Assembly (NCBI GenBank): GCA_946622925.1
Contig: CAMOQM010000070.1
Location: 1 to 5,362, forward strand
Length of the DNA stretch: 5,362 nucleotides
Origin: an uncultured Caryophanales bacterium
Lineage (GTDB): Bacteria > Bacillota_I > Bacilli_A > RFN20 > CAG-826
Direction: 5' to 3'
This document shows positions 1 to 3,454 of this stretch, in pieces. Both the position numbers and the translations under genes were made by a program. The notes below the pieces were generated by a model. It was not told the DNA's origin, ran no database searches, and saw only the letters and a program-made list of their open reading frames with translations. Within the stretch, counting starts at the first letter, position 1, and each line of letters begins with the position of its first letter.

Positions 1-983
1 ATCGGTAAGCCTTCGTGGAGACCGTTATAGTCTTTTAATAAAGTGCCGATCGCGTTGGATAATTGCCTGCCATAATCCTCAAAGAAAGATTCGATGAGGG
101 TGTTGATTTGAGTTTGGCCAAAGCTAGTTTGATTGCCGTTAACGTCATTACCTTCGTAGATTTTGGCTTGGTAGCTGATCGGACGGGTATCATAGCCATA
201 CTCGATTTTGAACCTTTCGGCGATGCTAGGATCGATGCCTAAGCCATCGGCGATGGCGTTAGTTAGGTCATGGCCTCCGCAATAGAAGGAAACCGAGCCA
301 TAAGGCGCCCCTTCTCCGATTAAGGAAATCGAGGTGAGATGATAGCCCATATCGACCAAGAGATAGCTCTTTGGCAAATCGGGATAGCCTTTGAAATATT
401 CGGCTTCGCAAAAAGGAGCCACCGAAACGCGGAGAACCCTTAATTGGGTTTCGGTAATGGCCCGCGATACGGGGGCGTACACGGACTCGGGCAAGCAATG
501 GATTTTCGCCGAGACAGTAAGTTGACTAGAGATTTTGCCAACCGGGGGATTACCGTATTTCTCACCATTAGAGAGAGTGAAGAAATCGGGGATGATATCG
601 ACGATTTTATAGCCATCTGGCAATTCGTTTTTCCTAATTTTGGAATGGAGGTTAGAAATATCGATTTTGGCGACTTCGTTATCCGGGCTCACGACGTTAG
701 TGGTCTCGGTCATCTCATAAATGGCTAGTCCCGTCGCCGGGGCGATAAGGCAGATGCCATTAGTGACCGAAACGGAGAAATGGGTGGCGGGGTCGCTGAT
801 CTCCTTCATGCCGGAGATAGCGGCGATCAATCCTTCCTTATCGATGATGGCCCCGTCTTTAAAATAGGCGGAGACGTCGCGGGTGTCGCTATAGGCCACC
901 ACGGGCTTACCACCAACGTTATATCCGATGACGATTTTGGCCGACCCCTCGGAAATATCAAAACACACTAATGGCTTTTCCAT
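1..983 (-). CDS. ftsA: Cell division protein FtsA, divergent, 3' end beyond window
   Basis: This is an open frame of 327 codons from ATG at 983-981 to the left edge with no stop, about three quarters of a usual FtsA (400-440 residues). FtsA is an actin-fold protein that polymerises on the inner membrane face, tethers FtsZ and recruits division proteins. The domain order fits FtsA rather than Hsp70 or MreB. An N-terminal actin strand carries the phosphate-1 region (FDISEGSAKIVIG, residues 8-20). A 1C/SHS2-like insert follows at about 85-165, with IVDIIPDFFTLSNGEKYGNP at 127-146 and LTVSAKIH at 155-162. The phosphate-2 region is VDMGYHLTSIS (210-220), then CGGHDLTNAIADGLGI (235-250) and AERFKIEYG (255-263). 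The adenosine loop and C-terminal membrane helix are out of view. An in-frame TAG lies 12 nt upstream, so 983 is the first possible start; the ribosome binding site is weak. Both phosphate loops deviate from the family. The gene is a separate unit from mraZ-rsmH. FtsA identity comes from motif reading by eye. Confidence 0.85.
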   Translation of the reverse strand, partial: MEKPLVCFDISEGSAKIVIGYNVGGKPVVAYSDTRDVSAYFKDGAIIDKEGLIAAISGMKEISDPATHFSVSVTNGICLIAPATGLAIYEMTETTNVVSPDNEVAKIDISNLHSKIRKNELPDGYKIVDIIPDFFTLSNGEKYGNPPVGKISSQLTVSAKIHCLPESVYAPVSRAITETQLRVLRVSVAPFCEAEYFKGYPDLPKSYLLVDMGYHLTSISLIGEGAPYGSVSFYCGGHDLTNAIADGLGIDPSIAERFKIEYGYDTRPISYQAKIYEGNDVNGNQTSFGQTQINTLIESFFEDYGRQLSNAIGTLLKDYNGLHEGLP

Positions 984-994
984 GCCGTTATTCT

Positions 995-1013
995 AATAAA
1001 CTTTATGTTTATT
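995..1013 (-). repeat. Inverted repeat in ftsA leader
   Basis: On the minus strand a perfect 7-bp inverted repeat (AATAAAC / GTTTATT) encloses a 5-nt ATAAA spacer, starting 12 nt upstream of the ftsA ATG. It contains mostly A-T pairs, so as an RNA hairpin it would be weak. It could instead be an operator for a dimeric regulator, or chance in an AT-rich leader. Confidence 0.4.
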
Positions 1014-1024
1014 TTGAAGATAAA

Positions 1025-1053
1025 ACGATAAGGAATTAGTAGTTTTTTCGCAA
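1025..1053 (-). promoter_or_regulatory. Possible weak promoter for ftsA
   Basis: A TTGCGA hexamer (1053-1048), a 17-nt spacer and TATCGT (1030-1025) lie between the upstream terminator and ftsA. Each hexamer matches only 4 of 6 consensus positions. Because a terminator separates ftsA from the preceding operon, a promoter is expected in this 84-nt gap, but this placement is tentative. It would give a leader of about 35 nt. Confidence 0.3.
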
Positions 1054-1069
1054 AAAGGCGTTGAAAATG

Positions 1070-1108
1070 AAAACCCCCGGGAGGAAAGGGAGGGATAAAC
1101 CGGGGGCT
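1070..1108 (-). terminator. Intrinsic terminator of the mraZ operon
   Basis: Read on the minus strand, a GC-rich stem AGCCCCCGG pairs with CCGGGGGTT (seven strong pairs plus a G-T and an A-T pair) around a 19-nt pyrimidine-rich loop, followed by a short T-run. It lies 15 nt after the stop codon of the 73-residue ORF. The long loop and short T-tract make it less classical than the tRNA terminator. The plus-strand side is followed by CTTTCTTT and could work weakly in the other direction. Confidence 0.75.
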
Positions 1109-1123
1109 TTCTTTATCGAAGGG

Positions 1124-1345
1124 TCAATTAGCTTCAACGTAAGATGACACCGCCACTTCCGGGTTCTCCCTCTTTTCCTCTTGGTTAGTCTCAGCCATCG
1201 TTTGAGTAACGGAGACGCCATAAGCCACTAAGACGGGAACGGAGGCGACAATCGCTAGTGAGGCGGTGAGGAAAAGGCCCTTAGCGAAACGTCTGAAGGC
1301 GTAATAATGACGGGAATGTCCGCTTTTGACGAGTTTGTCTTTCAT
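1124..1345 (-). CDS. Small single-pass membrane protein in the ftsL position
   Basis: This is a 73-residue ORF that I do not recognise by family. The N-terminus (1-22) is short, basic and likely cytoplasmic. One hydrophobic segment follows at about 23-46 (from GLFLTASLAI to LVAYGVSV), then a polar, acidic tail of 27 residues rich in Glu, Asn and Ser. By the positive-inside rule the tail would be extracellular. The start is well supported by GGAG nine nt before the ATG, and the gene begins 23 nt after the rsmH stop, so it is the third gene of the mraZ operon. In many Firmicutes and Proteobacteria this slot holds ftsL, which has the same topology. Here the tail is too short and too polar for the FtsL leucine-zipper coiled coil. 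It could be a reduced FtsL-like division protein, a small secreted peptide with an uncleaved signal, or unrelated. The gene call is fairly sure; the function is unknown. Confidence 0.75.
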   Translation of the reverse strand: MKDKLVKSGHSRHYYAFRRFAKGLFLTASLAIVASVPVLVAYGVSVTQTMAETNQEEKRENPEVAVSSYVEAN

Positions 1346-1368
1346 GGGTTACTTCTCCTTTCTTATTT

Positions 1369-2295
1369 TTAATCTCTAACTAGGGTCCGAAGTTTGGCCG
1401 AAGCAGATCTTGGATTGGCTTTTTCTTCCTCTAGAGATGGAAGAATCGGCTTTTTGGTTAGAAGGTGGTAATCGGGGGTTTTAATATCCTCGGGGAGGAT
1501 AAATCCCTTCCTATCCCCTTCTATCACGGTGAGGTTTTGATAGGCTTTTTTGACGAGCCTATCATCAAGGGACATAAAGGTGATGATTGAGAGCCTACCA
1601 TCTTTCTTTAGTAGTCCCGGACCATCTCTAAGCAAGGCTTCTAGCGCCCCTTTTTCATCGTTTACTTCGATGCGGATGGCTTGGAAGGTTTGCTTGGCCG
1701 GGTGGCCCTTTTTGGCTAACTCCTTGGGGGATTTGGCCTTTTTTATGATCTCGACTAGGTCGAAGGTCGTAACGATGGGCTGTAGCGATCTTTGCTTTTC
1801 GATCGCCTTAGCGATTCTATAGGCGTCTTTATCTTCCCCATAGTCGCTAATGATTTTGGCTAAGCGCCCCACTTCGTAATTATTTATTACGTAGTAGGCA
1901 TCTAAGCTTTGGCTTTGATCCATCCGCATGTCGAGTCTAGCCTCGTATCGGTAGGAGAAGCCGCGACTTGGGTCATCGAATTGGGGTGAGGAGACGCCTA
2001 GGTCGGCAAGTATGCCGTCGACTTGGCTTACCCCAAGTTTTTCTAATTCTTCCTTCAAATGGGAGAAATCAGAATGGATGATGGTGAAGTTAGAGGCGAT
2101 CCTAGTTAGCTTTTCCTGACTTTCCTTTATTGCGGTTTCGTCTTTATCGAAGCAATAGAGGTGACCGTTAGGGATCTTTTCTAGAATCTTGGAGGAATGT
2201 CCGGCCCTGCCTAGCGTGGCATCGACGTAGATTCCGTCGGGTTTTATCCCCAAGGAGTCGATAGCTTCGTTAAGCAAGACGGAGATATGTTCCAT
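1369..2295 (-). CDS. rsmH: 16S rRNA (cytosine(1402)-N(4))-methyltransferase RsmH
   Basis: This 308-residue, full-length protein (family usually about 300-320) uses S-adenosylmethionine to methylate N4 of C1402 in the 16S rRNA decoding centre. Family landmarks run in order: HISVLLNEAI (3-12); SAM-binding YVDATLGRAGHS (23-34); acidic CFDKDE (48-53); ILADLGVSSPQFDDPSRGFS (95-114); LDMRMD (121-126); YGEDKDAYRIAKAI (152-165); GHPAKQTFQAIRIEVNDE (197-214); ITFMSLDDRLVKK (238-250); and the C-terminal NPRSASAKLR (294-303). Most homologues have His in the SFHSLEDR block; here it is Met241. The ATG shares one base with the mraZ TAA stop (TAATG), and GGAG lies six nt before it, so translation is probably coupled to mraZ. 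It is the second gene of the mraZ operon. Identity is secure. Confidence 0.97.
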   Translation of the reverse strand: MEHISVLLNEAIDSLGIKPDGIYVDATLGRAGHSSKILEKIPNGHLYCFDKDETAIKESQEKLTRIASNFTIIHSDFSHLKEELEKLGVSQVDGILADLGVSSPQFDDPSRGFSYRYEARLDMRMDQSQSLDAYYVINNYEVGRLAKIISDYGEDKDAYRIAKAIEKQRSLQPIVTTFDLVEIIKKAKSPKELAKKGHPAKQTFQAIRIEVNDEKGALEALLRDGPGLLKKDGRLSIITFMSLDDRLVKKAYQNLTVIEGDRKGFILPEDIKTPDYHLLTKKPILPSLEEEKANPRSASAKLRTLVRD

Positions 2296-2723
2296 TAGCT
2301 TCTCCGTAACGGGGAATCATATCCGGCTCCGTTACGAAGGGTGTAGGAGGCGTAGGCTTTCTTATCCCAAATCTCCAAATGGTCGATGACCCCGTTTACC
2401 ATCACTTCTTTGCCTAAGCCATATTCCTCTAGCAAATCGGCTGGGAGAAGGATACGGCCATGGGAATCGAATTTGAGTTCCCGCATGGAGGAGGTGGCGA
2501 TACGGATGTAGGCCCTTTGGCTAGGATCATGTTGGTCCAAATGGGAGAGTTCTTCCATCAGTTCTTCGAAGGCCTCGGGTAAGTAGACCGAGAGACAGCC
2601 GTCGAATCCTTTCAGGACGTAGAGGCTTTCTAGCCCCTCGGCTTTAACCAAGTTAGAAGGCAACAGGAGTCTTCCTTTGGCGTCGAGGTTGCGAAGATAG
2701 CTTCCGAAGAATTTCTTTCCCAC
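2295..2723 (-). CDS. mraZ: Transcriptional regulator MraZ
   Basis: This 142-residue protein is about the family length. MraZ is a DNA-binding regulator with two AbrB-like (swapped-hairpin) domains that assembles into rings and binds tandem TGGG-containing repeats at its own promoter, controlling the division and cell-wall operon. Both signature turns are present: NLDAKGRLLLPSNL at 12-25 and KFDSHGRILLPADL at 84-97, with an acidic helical stretch between them (PEAFEELMEELSHL, 49-62). The start is GTG at 2723: an in-frame TAG lies 24 nt upstream with no other initiation codon between, and AGGTGG is six nt before the GTG. It is first gene of a three-gene operon, ending in a one-base overlap with rsmH. 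The operator repeats overlap its own ribosome binding site and start codon, so autoregulation is likely. Identity is secure. Confidence 0.96.
   Translation of the reverse strand: MGKKFFGSYLRNLDAKGRLLLPSNLVKAEGLESLYVLKGFDGCLSVYLPEAFEELMEELSHLDQHDPSQRAYIRIATSSMRELKFDSHGRILLPADLLEEYGLGKEVMVNGVIDHLEIWDKKAYASYTLRNGAGYDSPLRRS
2305..2336 (-). repeat. 8-bp inverted repeat touching the rsmH ribosome binding site
   Basis: Within the 3' end of mraZ, CGTAACGG (2336-2329) and CCGTTACG (2312-2305) form a perfect 8-bp inverted repeat with a 16-nt loop. The last stem base (2305) is also the first G of the rsmH GGAG (2305-2302). A hairpin here would be opened by ribosomes finishing mraZ, which suits translational coupling. 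The repeat is inside coding sequence (codons for RNG and PLR), so chance is possible. Confidence 0.4.
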
Positions 2724-2733
2724 TTTTTCCCAC
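2718..2733 (-). promoter_or_regulatory. MraZ operator overlapping mraZ RBS and GTG start
   Basis: On the minus strand two direct repeats, GTGGGAAAAA (2733-2724) and GTGGGAAAGA (2723-2714), follow head to tail with a 10-bp period. Their cores give TGGGA-N5-TGGGA, the arrangement known for E. coli MraZ boxes. The second repeat also fits the AAAGTG(T/G) form described for Mollicutes. The first repeat contributes to the AGGTGG ribosome binding site, and the second begins with the mraZ GTG start codon. The site lies just downstream of the predicted transcription start, where bound MraZ would block the promoter. Confidence 0.8.
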
Positions 2734-2743
2734 CTACGCCATA

Positions 2744-2772
2744 ACTATAAGATAGGGCTCGGCCTTTGGCAA
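2744..2772 (-). promoter_or_regulatory. Sigma-A promoter of the mraZ operon
   Basis: TTGCCA (2772-2767, 5 of 6 matches to the -35 consensus), a 17-nt spacer and TATAGT (2749-2744, 5 of 6 for the -10) precede mraZ. Transcription would start near 2737, leaving a leader of only about 14 nt. An AT-rich tract at 2787-2803, upstream of the -35, could act as an UP-like element. Confidence 0.8.
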
Positions 2773-2840
2773 GAGCAAATCGCAACTTTTTTATGAAAAT
2801 AAAGGGGGATGGTTTTTCAAATTTAAGCGATGGTGACATG

Positions 2841-2868
2841 AAAAAACGCCCTCCACGAGGGAAGGCGT
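2841..2868 (-). terminator. Intrinsic terminator after tRNA-Ile
   Basis: On the minus strand ACGCCTTCC pairs over nine positions (one G-T) with GGAGGGCGT around a 5-nt loop (CTCGT), followed by a run of six T, the first of them in the stem. It begins 10 nt after the tRNA CCA end and isolates the pheT-yceD-tRNA unit from the mraZ promoter just downstream. Confidence 0.92.
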
Positions 2869-2878
2869 ATCCTAACGA

Positions 2879-2955
2879 TGGTAGTCCATCGGTGACTTGA
2901 ACACCGGACCTTTCGATTATAAGTCGAACGCTCTAACCGGCTGAGCTAATGGACC
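2879..2955 (-). tRNA. tRNA-Ile, anticodon UAU (reads AUA)
   Basis: This is a 77-nt cloverleaf including genome-encoded CCA (2881-2879). The acceptor stem GGTCCAT/ATGGACT pairs at seven positions, with a G-U at the first pair. The D-arm is GCTC/GAGC. The anticodon stem is TTCGA/TCGAA with loop CTTATAA, giving T33 and anticodon TAT at 34-36. The variable loop is AGGTC, the T-arm CGGTG/CACCG with loop TTCAAGT, and the discriminator is A. Most bacteria read AUA with a CAU-anticodon tRNA-Ile2 whose C34 is converted to lysidine by TilS; a UAU anticodon is the rarer alternative, known for example from Mycoplasma mobile. The overall body resembles a bacterial tRNA-Ile2 with C34 replaced by U. The gene follows yceD by 25 nt and is closed by a strong terminator. 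Confidence 0.95.
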
Positions 2956-2966
2956 GTTGCGAGGTG

Positions 2967-2975
2967 ATTATACCA
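2967..2975 (-). promoter_or_regulatory. Extended -10 promoter for tRNA-Ile
   Basis: A perfect TATAAT (2972-2967) preceded by TGG gives the extended -10 form TGnTATAAT, 11 nt before the tRNA 5' end. Transcription would begin about 5 nt before the mature tRNA. No good -35 is seen at 16-18 nt. It lies just after the yceD stop codon and is framed by a 6-bp inverted repeat, GAGGTG (2982-2977) and CACCTC (2966-2961). The tRNA may be transcribed both from here and by read-through from pheT-yceD. Confidence 0.65.
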
Positions 2976-2980
2976 CCACC

Positions 2981-3454
2981 TCAGGCAAAATCATCTGGAT
3001 TTAACTTAGCGAAGGGCGAATTGATGTTTTCTTCTTCCCCTTCCTGATAGATTTTATAACCATCCCCATCAAGAGGAAGGGATTTTTCCTTGGAATAGGC
3101 CTTGGGCATATAGGTCAAAATCAAGCAATAGACGACTTCTTGGAAATCGATCTTATTCTCGGGGAAGACATAGCCATCCCCTTCTTCTTCCTCAGAAGAG
3201 AGCAAATCGAAATCAACGTCCTTACTAAGCTTGTAGCTAACTTCCTTTAATGACCTAGCATCGGAAAGAAGAAGTTCGGCCTTTAAGGTTCCATAGACAT
3301 GGAGGATGCCATCGATTTTGCTGATCTCCCCTTTAAATGAAGATTCTTTAATCCCCAATAGAGGATAGGCTTTCTTATCGATTTCCCCAAAGCTATAGGA
3401 CTCATCGACGCTCATCCCCCGACTTGGGGTGATGTCATTACGGTGGAAGATCAT
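2981..3454 (-). CDS. yceD: DUF177/YceD family protein (23S rRNA accumulation)
   Basis: This 157-residue protein matches the layout of the DUF177/YceD family, whose members are needed for normal 23S rRNA or large-subunit accumulation in plants and E. coli. The family pattern is visible: a beta-strand core with IDGILHVYGTLKAELLL (47-63); the place of the usual Cys-x-Arg-(Cys/Thr)-Leu element filled by DARSLKEV (65-72); an acidic stretch SSEEEEGDG (86-94); NKIDFQEVVYCLILTYMP (100-117), corresponding to the family's 'IDL..LV.E.ILL.LP'; and an acidic C-terminus ending in SPFAKLN (146-152). The metal-type cysteine is absent. The start is ATG at 3454, overlapping the pheT stop (ATGA), with GGAGG seven nt upstream inside pheT. 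In many bacteria yceD lies directly before rpmF (ribosomal protein L32); here a tRNA gene follows instead. Family assignment is by motif reading; another small acidic protein is possible. Confidence 0.75.
   Translation of the reverse strand: MIFHRNDITPSRGMSVDESYSFGEIDKKAYPLLGIKESSFKGEISKIDGILHVYGTLKAELLLSDARSLKEVSYKLSKDVDFDLLSSEEEEGDGYVFPENKIDFQEVVYCLILTYMPKAYSKEKSLPLDGDGYKIYQEGEEENINSPFAKLNPDDFA

Noticed and set aside
268..971. Three short open frames across this stretch (268-498 minus, 444-728 plus, 780-971 plus)
   Set aside because: They lie in other frames of ftsA, whose continuous frame and recognisable motifs explain the region; none has a ribosome binding site or family features.
1036..1221. 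61-codon minus-strand frame across the operon end
   Set aside because: It runs through the terminator hairpin and overlaps the 73-residue gene in another frame; its composition is rich in Lys and Arg with no recognisable features.
1124..1345. Assignment of the 73-residue protein as FtsL or as a KxYKxGKxW-type secreted protein
   Set aside because: There is no heptad leucine zipper after the membrane segment, and the signal motif is not matched; position alone is not enough for a name.
1550..1822. 90-codon plus-strand frame inside rsmH
   Set aside because: It is antisense to conserved RsmH motifs, with no separate support. The same holds for plus-strand frames at 3632-3901 and 5002-5184 inside pheT.
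2737..2741. A third MraZ repeat (TGGCG) upstream of the two TGGGA repeats
   Set aside because: It is one base out of phase with the 10-bp period and has a mismatch in the core.
2630..2839. 69-codon minus-strand frame covering the mraZ promoter
   Set aside because: It overlaps the start of mraZ in another frame and covers a well-formed promoter and operator.
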